Part shown: positions 1 through 10,719 of the stretch, in pieces
Layout of the letters: every line of letters starts with the position of its first letter
How positions within the stretch are numbered: the stretch's first letter is position 1
Origin: a bacterium
GTDB lineage: Bacteria; Pseudomonadota; Alphaproteobacteria; Caulobacterales; Caulobacteraceae
Reading direction: 5' to 3'
Length of the DNA: 46,302 bases
NCBI GenBank assembly: GCA_006515835.1
Contig: VFBG01000051.1
Location: 1-46,302 of the forward strand
Position numbers and translations under genes: made by a program
Notes under the pieces: model-generated
What the model saw: the letters and a program-made list of their open reading frames with translations, nothing else
Databases searched by the model: none
What the model was told of the DNA's origin: nothing

Positions 1-136
1 CGGCAAGACCCGTGACGCCGCCATGACCAATGTCGCCTCGATCGCGTCGGACACCGCCGCCGCCATCGTCGAACGTCTCACCGGCAAGGCACCGACCGCC
101 GCCGAAGCCGCTGCCGCCGTGAAGGGCGCCGCCTGA
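1..136 (+). CDS. F0F1 ATP synthase subunit B' (3' end, partial)
   Basis: Open frame from the window edge ...GKTRDAAMTNVASIASDTAAAIVERLTGKAPTAAEAAAAVKGAA*; stop overlaps the next ATG (TGATG). Resembles an ATP synthase b/b' C-terminus. Absent from ORF track because truncated. Confidence 0.8.
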   Translation, partial: GKTRDAAMTNVASIASDTAAAIVERLTGKAPTAAEAAAAVKGAA

Positions 137-648
137 TGGAATTCTTCAATCCGCATCTCTACGACCTGGCCAACCCGGAACTCTGGGTCGCCGCCGGCCT
201 GTTCCTGTTCCTCGGCCTGTGCGTCTTCGTCGGCGTGCCCAAGCTGATCGCGGGCCAGCTCGACGCCAAGGCCGCCAAGATCCAGTCCGAGCTCGACGAG
301 GCCGCCCGTCTGCGTGCCGAGGCAGAGGCGCTGCTGGCCCAGATCCGCGCCGAAAAGGCCGAGGCCGAAGCCCAGGCCGCTGAAATGCTCGCCGCCGCCG
401 AAGCCGATGCCCGCCTGATGGAAGTCGAGGCCAAGGCCAAGCTGGAAGAAACCCTGGCCCGTCGTCAGGCGCTCGCCGAGCGCCGTATCGCCCAGGCCGA
501 AGCCCAGGCGACCGCGGAAGTGAAGACGGCCGCCGCCGACCTCGCCGCCCGCGCCGCCGAACAGATCCTCGCCGCCCGTCTGGCCGGCCAGAAAGCCGAC
601 CCCCTGCTCGACGCCGCCATCGCCCAGATCAGCACGCGCCTGAACTAG
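136..648 (+). CDS. atpF: F0F1 ATP synthase subunit B
   Basis: 170 aa, one N-terminal TM segment then a long Ala/Glu-rich coiled coil; coupled to the upstream b' gene. Confidence 0.9.
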   Translation: MEFFNPHLYDLANPELWVAAGLFLFLGLCVFVGVPKLIAGQLDAKAAKIQSELDEAARLRAEAEALLAQIRAEKAEAEAQAAEMLAAAEADARLMEVEAKAKLEETLARRQALAERRIAQAEAQATAEVKTAAADLAARAAEQILAARLAGQKADPLLDAAIAQISTRLN

Positions 649-673
649 GTCGAGCGACGATAGAAAACGGATC

Positions 674-704
674 GGGCCCCGGCGTTTCGCACGGGGCCCT
701 TTTT
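674..704 (+). terminator. Rho-independent terminator after atpF
   Basis: gggccccg-gcgtttcgca-cggggccc followed by ttttt. Confidence 0.8.
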
Positions 705-717
705 CGTTACGCGTCGA

Positions 718-1185
718 TCAATGCGCCGGCGCGCCGCCGACCGGGACCCGGAGGCGTTTCTCGCGTTCCACCAGCCGCCCGTAGACGCTGCCCAGCACGA
801 TGCCGAAGACCGCATGGCTGGCGACCATCCAGGCAAGAGTCCCAAACCCGGCCCGCATGAAGAACATGCCCGCTCCGCCGATGGGGGCGATCACCAGCCC
901 CATCAGGATGAAGGCCCCGACGGCAAACAGGATGCCCTTGGACTCCGGCGTATCCGTCGGCAACCTTGGACAGAGGACCCCGAACAACGCCCCGAGCGCC
1001 ACGCCGGCGATCAGGTGTCCGACCCAGCCAAGCACCAGCGTGTCCGGGCTTTGCAGGATCACGGCGAGAAGCTGGGGGAAAGCAACGGCCCAGTGGCCGA
1101 CTGACATATTGATCGCCTCAATAATCGAGACGACGGCCGTGGCCGCGAAACCGGCGACCAGACCCTTTTGTACGCGTGACATCAT
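718..1185 (-). CDS. Small membrane protein (DUF6789-like)
   Basis: MMSRVQKGLVAGFAATAVVSIIEAINMSVG...: 155 aa with ~4 hydrophobic segments; start trimmed from the 308-aa ORF. Confidence 0.65.
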   Translation of the reverse strand: MMSRVQKGLVAGFAATAVVSIIEAINMSVGHWAVAFPQLLAVILQSPDTLVLGWVGHLIAGVALGALFGVLCPRLPTDTPESKGILFAVGAFILMGLVIAPIGGAGMFFMRAGFGTLAWMVASHAVFGIVLGSVYGRLVEREKRLRVPVGGAPAH

Positions 1186-1298
1186 GACCAGAGCGCCTCC
1201 CAACGCTTGTTTTGGTTCAGACAACGCAGGGAAGAGCATACGCCGAACTCGGGAGCCGCGGTTCACATCTACGTGCTCCGGCGGCGGGGCCTGCGGGC

Positions 1299-2225
1299 TC
1301 AGCCGAACCGCACCCCGGTCAGGCGCTCCGCCGCCTCCCAGAGGGCCGCCGCCACCGTCTCGTCGCGGGCATGAGGCTTCATCCCCACCGGTCCGGCCGG
1401 CCCCTTCAGCTCCGCTCCCGTAGTCGGCCCGTAGTATCCGCCCGGCGGCACGTCGGCTGTTGTTGCGGCCATCAGGATGGGCAGGACGCCGTCCGCCGCC
1501 GAGTGGCTGATCAGCGGCTCGATAAAGGGACGATAGATCGTCCGGAAAACCAGCTGCGCCACCGGCCGGGACCCCAGCGGCCCCGCGCCGATCAGGCCCG
1601 TCCGCGCATAGCCGGGGTGTGCGGCGACGCTGGTGATGCCCCATCCGTGGGCGTGGCTGCGCCGGTCCAGCTCCAGCGCAAACATCAGCATGGCCAGTTT
1701 GGACTGGTCATAGGCTTTCCAGGCCGAATAGCAGCGCTCCAGGTTGAGGTCGTCCAGATGGATGCGACCGGGGCGGTGTCGGATCGAGGACAACTGAACC
1801 GTCCGCCCGCCCCGCAGCAGCGGCAGAAGCCGGGCCGTCAGGGTGAAATGGCCGAGGAAGTTGGTGGCCAGTTGAAGCTCGTGCCCGTCGACCGAGGTTT
1901 GCCGTCCGGGCAGTGCCATGATCCCCGCGTTGTTGATCAGGACGTCTATCCGGCGACCCTCGGCCAACCTCGCCTCGGCGAACCGGGCCACATCCGCCTG
2001 GCTGGAAAGGTCCAGCGTCTCGAACCGAACCTGCGCGTCGGGCCGCGCGCGGCGGATCTCGGCCACCGCGCGGGCACCCTTGACGCCGTCGCGTGCGGCG
2101 ATCAGCACCTCCGCGCCCTTTAGCGCCAGGACCTTCGCCGTCTCGTAGCCGGTGCCGCCGTTGCCGCCGGTGATGATCACAGACTTGCCGGTCTGGTCCG
2201 GCACGTCGGCGGGGGAATAGCGCAT
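1299..2225 (-). CDS. SDR family NAD(P)-dependent oxidoreductase
   Basis: MRYSPADVPDQTGKSVIITGGNGGTGYETAKVLA: Rossmann TGGNGGTG, INNAG, and YDQSK motifs. Confidence 0.88.
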   Translation of the reverse strand: MRYSPADVPDQTGKSVIITGGNGGTGYETAKVLALKGAEVLIAARDGVKGARAVAEIRRARPDAQVRFETLDLSSQADVARFAEARLAEGRRIDVLINNAGIMALPGRQTSVDGHELQLATNFLGHFTLTARLLPLLRGGRTVQLSSIRHRPGRIHLDDLNLERCYSAWKAYDQSKLAMLMFALELDRRSHAHGWGITSVAAHPGYARTGLIGAGPLGSRPVAQLVFRTIYRPFIEPLISHSAADGVLPILMAATTADVPPGGYYGPTTGAELKGPAGPVGMKPHARDETVAAALWEAAERLTGVRFG

Positions 2226-2381
2226 GGTGGTTTCCTGATCCGGCGAAACGGGGCAGCCGTCGGCATTCTCCGGCAGACTGCGGATGCCTGGCTGGCCTCC
2301 AACGGACCCGAGGGCCACAGGGTTCACGGCCACCGCCTGTTCGCCGCCCTCAGGCGCGCAGGCGGGGGCTGAGGCGGCGGA

Positions 2382-3874
2382 TCACTCCGCCGCGATGTTC
2401 GACCCTTCGGGTGCCGTCCAGCGCAGCACCGGCGAGCGGGCCGCGCGGGTCTCGTCCAGACGCTTCATCGGCGCATGGAAGGGGGCACCCTTGAACCGGT
2501 CGACGTCGCCGGCCTTCGCCGCTTCCGCCAGCGCGCGCATGGCGTGGATGAAGCGGTCCAGCTCCTGCTTGGACTCCGTCTCGGTCGGCTCGATCAGCAT
2601 GGCGCCGTGGACGACCAGCGGGAAATACATGGTCATCGGGTGGAAGCCCTCGTCGATCATCGCCTTGGCGAAGTCGAGCGTGGTCACCTCGGTGCCCTTC
2701 AGCCATTCGTCGTCGAACAGGGCCTCGTGCATGCACGGGCCGTCGGGGAAGGCGGCGCTCATCAGGTCCGACAGGCGGGCCTTGATGTAGTTGGCGTTCA
2801 GCACCGCGTCCTCGGCGACCTGCCGCAGGCCGTCCGAGCCGTGGCTCATCATGTAGCTGAGGGCGCGGGTGTACATGCCCATCTGGCCCTGGAAGGCGCA
2901 GAGGCGGCCGAAGGCCTGGGCGGCCTCGTCTTCCTCGCGCTCGATCAGGCGATAGCCGTCCGCGTCATGCACGACCCACGGGGCCGGGGCGAACGGGGCC
3001 AGCGCCTCGGACAGCACCACCGGACCCGCGCCCGGACCACCGCCGCCGTGCGGCGTCGAGAAGGTCTTGTGCAGGTTGATGTGCATGGCGTCGACGCCGA
3101 GGTCGCCGGGGCGAACCCGGCCGACGATGGCGTTGAAGTTGGCACCGTCACAGTAGAAATAGGCACCGGCCGCATGGGTCAGGCGGCTGATCTCAAGGAT
3201 GTCGCGCTCGAACAGGCCGCAGGTGTTGGGGTTGGTCACCATGATGGCGGCAACATCGCCGCCGAGCTTGGAGGCCAGATCAGCCACGTCGACGCGGCCG
3301 TCCTCGGTCTGGGCGACCTCGACAACCGTGTAGCCGACGAAGGCGGCGGTGGCCGGGTTGGTATCAGGCCGCACAGTTCGCCATGGGCACCGGCCTTGGG
3401 CGACAGGGCAACGGCCGGCATGCCGGTCAGCGTCTTCAGCCAGTGCGCCAGCGTGTCCATCAGCTCCAGCGCGCCCTGCACGGTGGACGTCGGCTGCAGC
3501 GGGTGGATGTCGGAGAAGCCGGGCAGGCGGGCCATCTTCTCGTTGAGGCGCGGGTTGTGCTTCATCGTGCACGAGCCCAGCGGATAGATGGCCAGGTCGA
3601 TGGCGTGGTTCTTCTGCGACAGCCGCACGTAGTGGCGCATCGTCTCGGGCTCGGAGAGGCCCGGCAGACCGATCGGATCCTTGCGGACCAGGTCGCCCAG
3701 ATCGGACCCATTCGTCTTCGGTTCGGGCAGGTCGACGCCGGTCTTGCCCCAGCCGTCGCTCTCGAAGATCAGGTGCTCGTCCTGCAGCAGGCCGCGCGCG
3801 CCGGTCAGGGTGGCGGGCTTGCTCTCGACGCGGTTCGGAGTGGTCGGGCGGCCGACGGTGTTCATGGTGCTCAT
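2382..3874 (-). pseudogene. gcvPB: Glycine dehydrogenase (decarboxylating) subunit 2, frame-disrupted
   Basis: N-terminal part in ORF 3236..3874 (MSTMNTVGRP...GAHGELCGL) and C-terminal part in ORF 2382..3572 (TNPATAAFVGYTVVEVAQ...HKTFSTPHGGGGPG...) lie in different frames. About 24-26 conserved residues are missing at the junction. May be real or an assembly error. Confidence 0.8.
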
Positions 3875-3886
3875 GGTCCCGGCTCC

Positions 3887-5247
3887 TTACGCGCAGACCT
3901 TGGCGAGCGCGCTCGCCAGGATTTTGATGTCGCCGTCCATGGTCGTCTCGGTCGCCGCGACGAGCAGGACGTCGTCCATGCCGGCGTCAGGCGCGAGGCG
4001 GCTGTAGGGCACGCCGGCCAGAATGCGGTGCTGGGCCAGTTGCTCGACCACCTCGGCGGCCGGCTTCGGCAGACGCACGGCGAACTCGTTGAAGAAGCGT
4101 GGGGTCAAGACCTCGACTCCCGGGATGGCCGCCAGCGCGTCACGGGTCGCCAGCGCCTTCTCGTGGTTCAGCAGGGCCATTTTGCGCAACCCCGTCTCGC
4201 CCAGCAGGCTCATGTGAATCGTGAAGGCCAGGGTGCAGAGGCCCGAGTTGGTGCAGATGTTCGATGTCGCCTTGTCGCGCCGGATGTGCTGCTCGCGGGT
4301 CGACAGGGTCAGGACGAAGCCGCGCTTGCCATCGGCGTCGACCGTCTCGCCGGTCAGGCGGCCGGGCATCTGGCGCACCAGCTTTTCTCGGCAGGCGAAC
4401 AGGCCGACGTAGGGTCCACCGAAGTTCAGGGCGTTGCCGATCGACTGGCCCTCGGCGGCGACGATGTCGGCCCCCATCTCGTGTCGGCCCCCATCTCGCC
4501 GGGCGATTTCAGCAGGCCCATCGACACGGCTTCGGTGACCACGACGATCAGCAGGGCACCGGCGGCGTGGGCCGCTTCGGCGATCTTCGTAACGTCGGTC
4601 GCCGTGCCGAACACGTTCGGGGTCTGGACGACGACGCAGGCGGTGTCCGGGCCGATCTGGGCGATCACATCGGCTTCGGCGTCGACGGCTGCGGGGAGGA
4701 CCTCGGTCTCGACGCCGACGGCGTGGACGACGGTCTCGGTCGCCCGGACATAGTGCGGATGCACGCCGCCCGAGATCACCGCCTTGTTGCGGCGGGTCAC
4801 GCGGGTGGCCATCAGCACACCCTCGGCCATGGCGGTCGAGCCGTCATAGAGGCTGGCGTTGGCCACCGGCATGCCGGTCAGGTTCGCGACCTGGGTCTGG
4901 AACTCGTACAGATACTGCAGGGTCCCTTGCGCGATTTCCGGCTGGTAGGGCGTGTAGCTGGTCAGGAACTCCGACCGCTGGATCACATGGTCCACCGTCG
5001 CCGGGACGTGGTGCTTGTAGGCACCTGCCCCGCAGAAGAAGGGCACGGATCCCGCCGAGGCGTTCTTCGCCGCCATGGCCCCCAGCGCCCGCTCGACCTC
5101 CAGCTCGCCCGCGACCCGGGGCAGGTCGACAAAGCCGTCGCGCCGCGCCGCCATGGGCACGTCCACGAACAGGTCGTCGATGGATTTGGCCCCGATGGCC
5201 GCCAGCATGGCGGAGCGGTCGTCGGGCGTCAGCGGAAGGTAGCGCAT
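3887..5247 (-). pseudogene. gcvPA: Glycine dehydrogenase (decarboxylating) subunit 1, frame-disrupted by a 17-bp tandem duplication
   Basis: N-part [15 protein letters not shown]...[11 protein letters not shown] (ORF 4426..5247) and C-part [15 protein letters not shown]...(ORF 3887..4477) join in frame if one 17-bp copy at 4465-4498 is removed. Confidence 0.85.
4465..4498. repeat. Perfect 17-bp tandem duplication inside gcvPA
   Basis: tgtcggcccccatctcg x2 (4465-4481, 4482-4498). Confidence 0.97.
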
Positions 5248-5278
5248 GGCGGGGAGATCCGTGCGGGAGGGAAGGGAC

Positions 5279-5641
5279 TTAGAGGGTGGCGAGGAAGGCG
5301 TCGTAGGCGGCGCGGTCCATCAGGCCGTCGGTCGAGGTGTCGGACACCTTGATCTTCGCGAACCAGCCTTCGCCTTCGGGGTCGGCGTTGACGGTTTCCG
5401 GAGCGGAGGCGAGGGCGGCGTTGCCCTCGATCACTTCACCCGAGACGGGGGCGTAGACGTCGGAAGCCGCCTTGACGCTCTCGACGACGGCGAAGCTGTC
5501 GCCCTTGGAAACGGTCTTGCCCGCGTCCGGCGTCTCGACGAACACCACGTCGCCGAGGGCGTCAGCGGCGTGTTTGGTGATTCCGACGGTGGCGACGTCG
5601 CCCTCGAAGCGAACCCACTCGTGATCCTTGGAGAAATGCAT
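5279..5641 (-). CDS. gcvH: Glycine cleavage system H protein
   Basis: 120 aa [15 protein letters not shown]...[19 protein letters not shown] with lipoyl-lysine motif ESVKAAS. Confidence 0.96.
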   Translation of the reverse strand: MHFSKDHEWVRFEGDVATVGITKHAADALGDVVFVETPDAGKTVSKGDSFAVVESVKAASDVYAPVSGEVIEGNAALASAPETVNADPEGEGWFAKIKVSDTSTDGLMDRAAYDAFLATL

Positions 5642-5652
5642 CGGTCCGATCC

Positions 5653-6768
5653 TCAGGCTTTCGGTTTGCGATAGTAGCGTTGGGCGACGAAGGGCATGGC
5701 GACGACCTCGGCGGCGGCGGGCTTGCCGCGCACGATGACCTTCAGCTCCGTGCCCAGTTCGGCGAATTTCGGCGGGACATAGCCCATGGCGATGTTGCGA
5801 CCCAGCGTCGGGGAGGGGCCGCCCGAGGTCACATTGCCGATGACGTTTCCGTCCAAATCGGCGATCTCGGCACCTTCACGGGCCGGGGCACCTTCCTTGA
5901 CGCTGAGACCGACGCGAACGCGGGACGGGCCCTCGGCCAGTTCCTTCAGGATGCGGGCGGCACCGTTGAAATCGGCGCGCTCCTTGCGCGACTTCGACAG
6001 TGCGAAGGTCAGGGCACCTTCGACAGGGCTGGTCCAGGGGTCGATGTCGTGACCGTGCAGCGGCAGACCGGCTTCCAGCCGCAGGCTGTCGCGGGCACCC
6101 AGGCCGATCGGCTTGACGCGGGCGTCCTTCAGGATGGTGGTCCAGACACGCTCGGCCTGGTCGGCCGGCACGGAAATTTCGTAGCCGTCCTCGCCGGTAT
6201 AGCCCGAGCGGGAGATGAAGCAGTCGCAGCCGAACAGCATCAGCCGGGCGCAGTCCATGAAGCCCATCTCGGCCAGCAGGGGCTCGTGCGCGGCCATGAC
6301 CTCGGCGGCCTCGGGGCCCTGGATGGCGATCAGGGCGCGGTCGGCCAGCACGGTCAGTTTCGCGTCGCCGGCAAGGTTCGCTTCGAGGAAGGCGAAGTCG
6401 GCGTCCTTGTTGCCGGCGTTGACCACGACATAGAGGCCGTCATGGTCCGGGCGGCCGGCCATCAGGTCGTCCATGATCCCGCCCTCGGCGTTCAGCAGCA
6501 GGCTGTATTTCTGCCGGCCCGCCTTCAGGATCGCATAGTCGCCGGGGACGAAGCGCTCGAACTGCGCCGTGGCGTCCTCGCCGGTGATCCTGCACTGGCC
6601 CATGTGCGAGACGTCGAACAGGCCGGCGTGCTCGCGGGTCCAGCGGTGTTCGGCCAGCACGCCTTCATACTGAACCGGCATGTCGTAGCCGCCAAAGCCG
6701 ACCATGCGGGCCCCGAGGGCGCGGTGCGCGGCGTTGAGGGGCGTGGTCTTGAGGATTTCGTCGGTCAT
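5653..6768 (-). CDS. gcvT: Glycine cleavage system aminomethyltransferase (T protein)
   Basis: 371 aa [37 protein letters not shown]...DVSHMGQ... Confidence 0.96.
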   Translation of the reverse strand: MTDEILKTTPLNAAHRALGARMVGFGGYDMPVQYEGVLAEHRWTREHAGLFDVSHMGQCRITGEDATAQFERFVPGDYAILKAGRQKYSLLLNAEGGIMDDLMAGRPDHDGLYVVVNAGNKDADFAFLEANLAGDAKLTVLADRALIAIQGPEAAEVMAAHEPLLAEMGFMDCARLMLFGCDCFISRSGYTGEDGYEISVPADQAERVWTTILKDARVKPIGLGARDSLRLEAGLPLHGHDIDPWTSPVEGALTFALSKSRKERADFNGAARILKELAEGPSRVRVGLSVKEGAPAREGAEIADLDGNVIGNVTSGGPSPTLGRNIAMGYVPPKFAELGTELKVIVRGKPAAAEVVAMPFVAQRYYRKPKA

Positions 6769-6794
6769 GTCAGGCCTTCAGAGTCGCGTACTGG

Positions 6795-7000
6795 GGCGGA
6801 AAGCTCCGCCGTCCTCGCGCCCCCGCTGTCCTGAAGCCTGAGAGATTCCGCGGTTGCCCGCTTGCTCCGTCGGCGCGCTCGCAAGAGCGACTTTCCAGCG
6901 TCCGTATGTCCTCGCGGTCCGTTTGCCTGAGCGTTTCCGGGGCGGTTGCGCCTTCGGCTCCGGACCCCCCGAAAGGGCTCCGATCTCTCCCGCGAGAGCG
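6795..7000 (-). promoter_or_regulatory. Tandem (two-aptamer) glycine riboswitch upstream of gcvT
   Basis: Reverse complement shows gggagagatcggagc...ccgaaggcgcaa...cgctcaggcaaacggac (aptamer I) then ...cggagcaagcgggcaaccgcggaatctctcaggcttcaggacag (aptamer II), matching the glycine riboswitch core. Confidence 0.9.
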
Positions 7001-7031
7001 ACCGGACCTAGGCCCCGACTCTGGCCCGGAG

Positions 7032-8045
7032 TCAAGCGGAACGGGCGGCCCAGGCCTCGACTTCAGCGATCCGCGCGGCCTTGTCGGCCTCGGGCAGGAA
7101 CGACCCTTCAAAGCTGTTACGCGCCAGCAGGGTGACCTGCTCCCGCGTCAGGCTGACGGCGTGCGCCAGCTGGCGGTAGTTCTCGTTCACATAGCCGCCG
7201 AAATAGGCGGGATCGTCCGAGTTCAGGGTGACGTGCAGGCCGCGCCGCAGCATCTCGGGCACGGGATGGTCCTTCAGGTCCTTCACCACGCAGAGCTTGA
7301 GGTTCGACAGCGGGCAGATGGTCAGCGTCATCTGCGACGCCGCCAGTCGCTGGATCAGGTCCTCGTCCTCCATCGACCGGTTGCCGTGGTCCATGCGGTC
7401 AATGTGCAGCAGGTCCAGCGCCTCATAGACGTAGGCGGGCGGCCCTTCCTCGCCCGCATGGGCGCAGAGCTTGAGGCCCAGCTCGCCGGCGGCGGCGAAG
7501 ACCCGCTCAAATTTCGACGGTGGGTGGCCGACCTCCGACGAGTCCAGGCCGACGCCGATGAAATGGTGCAGGTACGGCTTCGCAGCCTCGAGCGTCGCGA
7601 AGGCCTCCGCTTCGCTGAGGTGACGCAGGAAGCTGAGGATCAGGCCCGAGGTGACGCCCAGTTCCGCCTTGGCCCGCTCCATGCCCGCGACCAGCCCCTC
7701 GACCACCACGCCGAACGGCACGCCCCGGTCTGTGTGGGTCTGAGGGTCGAAGAAGATCTCGGCGTGCCGGACATTGTCCGCTGCCGCGCGCTGGAAATAG
7801 GCATAGGCCAGATCCTCGAAGTCCCGGCGCGTCAGCAGGACGTTGGCCCCGGCGTAATAGATGTCGAGGAAGTCCTGCAGGTTGGAAAAGTCATAGGCCG
7901 CGCGAACCGCCTCGACGCTGTCGAAGGGAATGGCCACGCCGTTCCGCTGGGCCAGTTCGAACATCAGTTCGGGCTCGAGACTGCCCTCGATATGCAGGTG
8001 GAGCTCCGCCTTGGGCAGGCCGGCGATATAGGCGTCGAGCGACAT
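7032..8045 (-). CDS. Adenosine/adenine deaminase
   Basis: 337 aa; KAELHLHIEGSLEPELMF, CAHAGEEGPP, DHGNRSMED, SLNSDDPAYFGG metal/active-site motifs. Confidence 0.92.
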   Translation of the reverse strand: MSLDAYIAGLPKAELHLHIEGSLEPELMFELAQRNGVAIPFDSVEAVRAAYDFSNLQDFLDIYYAGANVLLTRRDFEDLAYAYFQRAAADNVRHAEIFFDPQTHTDRGVPFGVVVEGLVAGMERAKAELGVTSGLILSFLRHLSEAEAFATLEAAKPYLHHFIGVGLDSSEVGHPPSKFERVFAAAGELGLKLCAHAGEEGPPAYVYEALDLLHIDRMDHGNRSMEDEDLIQRLAASQMTLTICPLSNLKLCVVKDLKDHPVPEMLRRGLHVTLNSDDPAYFGGYVNENYRQLAHAVSLTREQVTLLARNSFEGSFLPEADKAARIAEVEAWAARSA

Positions 8046-8080
8046 GGGCGGGCTCCTTCCCGGGGGTGACCCAGTCTAGC

Positions 8081-9871
8081 CTACATCCGCTCCGGCGTGT
8101 CGATGCCGAGCAGGCCCAGCGCGATTTCCAGCTGGTCCAGAGCCGAATTCGAAAGGGTCAGGCGCGATCCCTTCGTCGCCTCGTCCGGCGCGATCAGCAC
8201 CGGGCAGGCGGCGTAGAATTTGGAGAAGCCCTGCGCCAGCCGGTAGGCGTGCTCCGCGATCACATGCGGCATCCGCTTGTCGTAGGCCTCGCTGACGGCC
8301 TGGGAAAAGGCATCCAGCGTCAGGGCCAGGTCGCGTTCGGCCGGTTCGGCGATGACGATCGGGCCCGCCGTCGCGCCCTGGTCGGCACCCTTGCGGAGCA
8401 GGGATTTGATGCGGACGGCCTGGTACAGCAGATAGGGCCCGGTCTTGCCCTCGAAGCTCATGAAGCGGTCGAGGTCGAAGACGTAGCTGGTGGTCCGGCT
8501 GTTCGACAGGTCAGCGAATTTCAGGGCGGCGACGGCGACCTTATGGGCGATGGCCTCGAACTCGGCCTCGGTCAGGTCTTCACCCAGATGCGCCTCGTGC
8601 AGCCGGTCACGTGCCTTTTCGACCGCCATGGTGATCAGGTCATGCAGCTTCAGCACGCCGCCCGCGCGGGTCTTGAAAGGCTTGCCGTCCGAGCCGTTCA
8701 TGGTGCCGAAGCCGAGGTGGTCCAGCGAGCCTTCGGCGGCGTAGCCGGCCAGATAGGCGGCGCGGAAAACCTGTTCGAAATGCTCGGCCTGCCGCTCGTC
8801 GACGACATAGAGGATCAGGTCGGGGTCGATGGCCTTGCGGCGGTCCAGGATCGTGGCGAGGTCGGTCGTGCCGTACATGGCCGAGCCTTCCGACGAGATG
8901 ACCAGCAGCGGCGGCGGGCTGGGAGCCTCGATCACCGAGCCGTCGGCCAGCTTCTTCTTCCGCGTCTCACCGGGACGGGCGACGTGGACCACCCGGGCCC
9001 CGTCGTCCTCGACCAGCAGGCCCTTCGCTTCGAGGTGGGCGATCATCTCGGCCATCACCGGGTCGGCGTCGCTTTCGCCGTTCCACAGGTCGAAGGTTAC
9101 GCCCAGGGCCCCGAACTCGCGTTCCAGCGCGGTGCGGCTCACGGCGACGAAATGGGCCCACAGGGCGCGATAGCCGGGACGGCCGCCCTGCAGTTCAGCG
9201 GTCGCCTTGCGGGCGCGATCCCGGAAGCCGGCGTCTTCCTTGGCCATGGCCGCGGCGGCCGGATAGAGGCGCTCGAGATCCTCGAGCGAGACCGGGCTAT
9301 CCGACGGGAAGGGACCGTCACCCTCGATCAGGAAGCCGTCGGCCTTGCCTTCATCGCCCACGGCGACGATCAGCAGGCCCATCTGGAAGCCCCAGTCGCC
9401 GAAATGGGCGTCGCCCCAGACGGTGTCTCCCCGGAAGCGGAAGATGCGCTTCAGGCTCTCGCCGATGATCGAGCTGCGCAGATGGCCGACGTGCATCGGC
9501 TTGGCCACGTTCGGGCCGGCGAAGTCGATCACCACTTTGCGCGGCGTGTCGACCACTGAGGCCCCGGCGTGGGCGTTGTCCGCGGCGACTTCGGCGGCGC
9601 GGCTCGACAGGGCGCTGTCGGCCAGCTTGAGGTTGACGGCCACTTCGACCGAAGCCAGACGCGGATCGTTCGTCAGCCGTTCGGCGACACGGGCCGCAAG
9701 CTCCCGCGGATTGGCCTTGAGCGTCTTGGCGGCGGCGAGCGCCCCGTTCGACTGGAAGTCAGCCAGGTCGGGACGGTCGGACGTCGTGACCCGGGCGAGG
9801 GCGGGGTCCACGCCTTCGGCGGCGAAGGCGGTTCCGACCGCTTCGCCCAGAACAGTCCTGAGATCGGTCAT
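8081..9871 (-). CDS. argS: Arginyl-tRNA synthetase
   Basis: 596 aa; [27 protein letters not shown] (HIGH-type motif), C-terminal [13 protein letters not shown]. Confidence 0.96.
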   Translation of the reverse strand: MTDLRTVLGEAVGTAFAAEGVDPALARVTTSDRPDLADFQSNGALAAAKTLKANPRELAARVAERLTNDPRLASVEVAVNLKLADSALSSRAAEVAADNAHAGASVVDTPRKVVIDFAGPNVAKPMHVGHLRSSIIGESLKRIFRFRGDTVWGDAHFGDWGFQMGLLIVAVGDEGKADGFLIEGDGPFPSDSPVSLEDLERLYPAAAAMAKEDAGFRDRARKATAELQGGRPGYRALWAHFVAVSRTALEREFGALGVTFDLWNGESDADPVMAEMIAHLEAKGLLVEDDGARVVHVARPGETRKKKLADGSVIEAPSPPPLLVISSEGSAMYGTTDLATILDRRKAIDPDLILYVVDERQAEHFEQVFRAAYLAGYAAEGSLDHLGFGTMNGSDGKPFKTRAGGVLKLHDLITMAVEKARDRLHEAHLGEDLTEAEFEAIAHKVAVAALKFADLSNSRTTSYVFDLDRFMSFEGKTGPYLLYQAVRIKSLLRKGADQGATAGPIVIAEPAERDLALTLDAFSQAVSEAYDKRMPHVIAEHAYRLAQGFSKFYAACPVLIAPDEATKGSRLTLSNSALDQLEIALGLLGIDTPERM

Positions 9872-10570
9872 TTACTGCGCCGGCGGCTGGGCGGCACCGG
9901 TCCCGGCATTGGCGCGGAAACGGTTGCCGTTGCGATTGAACTCGGCCATCGCGGGCGTGACGTCAAAGCCGACCAGCACTTCAAAATGGTCGCCGCTGGT
10001 GGTCGCCTCGGCGCGCGGGATGACGATGGTCTGGTCCTGGGTCACGGTCGTGCTGGTCGCCCCGTCGAAATTGACGGGCAGGTCGAAATATTCCTTGGCC
10101 AGAACGGCGCGGTTCCGCTCCGTCACGGCGATCCAGTAGCGATAGGTGCGGCCGTCGCCCTGGGCCTGCGGACCGCGGCCGAGGTTGAACTGGACCCGGG
10201 TGTGAACCGTGATCGGCTGGTCCGACTGGTAGGCGCAGTCGGATACCAGACCCTCGATCTCGCCAGTGAAGCCGACATTGGCCATGGTCACCCGGTCGCC
10301 GGTCAGTTCGACATAGCGTGCGGCGTCGTACAGCACCTTCACATAAGGGCAGGGGCCGGCGGCGGCGCTGCGGCGCAGGGGGGCGATGCGCGGCGGGCGC
10401 GGACGGTCCTCCGTCGAGCCGTCTTCCTGTTCGCGCTGCCCGGGGCTCTGACCCGGGCGGCCCTGCTGGCCTTGCGGATACTGGGCGCTGGCGGCGGTCG
10501 GAACGACCATGACCGACACGGCAGCGGCGGCGAGGGCCGAGGCCAGGGTAACCTTGAGGACGCGACGCAT
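9872..10570 (-). CDS. Hypothetical secreted protein
   Basis: MRRVLKVTLASALAAAAVSVMVVPTAASAQ signal peptide; start trimmed from the longer ORF; no recognised domain. Confidence 0.6.
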   Translation of the reverse strand: MRRVLKVTLASALAAAAVSVMVVPTAASAQYPQGQQGRPGQSPGQREQEDGSTEDRPRPPRIAPLRRSAAAGPCPYVKVLYDAARYVELTGDRVTMANVGFTGEIEGLVSDCAYQSDQPITVHTRVQFNLGRGPQAQGDGRTYRYWIAVTERNRAVLAKEYFDLPVNFDGATSTTVTQDQTIVIPRAEATTSGDHFEVLVGFDVTPAMAEFNRNGNRFRANAGTGAAQPPAQ

Positions 10571-10719
10571 CGAATATTCTTCCGGAAACGAGGAGGTGCG
10601 GCGACAGCCCGACGCGGGGCGCACGCTGGTTGCTGATAGCGGCTAAACCGAGGCGCGGCAAACCCGCGCGAGCCTAAAGCGCAGTGGCGAGGAGGCCCCC
10701 GAACGACTAGGTTCAGCTC

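Noticed and set aside
3383-4753. 456-aa plus-strand ORF over gcvPA/gcvPB
   Set aside because: Antisense to the P-protein genes; its length reflects GC bias, not coding.
8066-9559. 497-aa plus-strand ORF antisense to argS
   Set aside because: argS on the minus strand fully explains the region.
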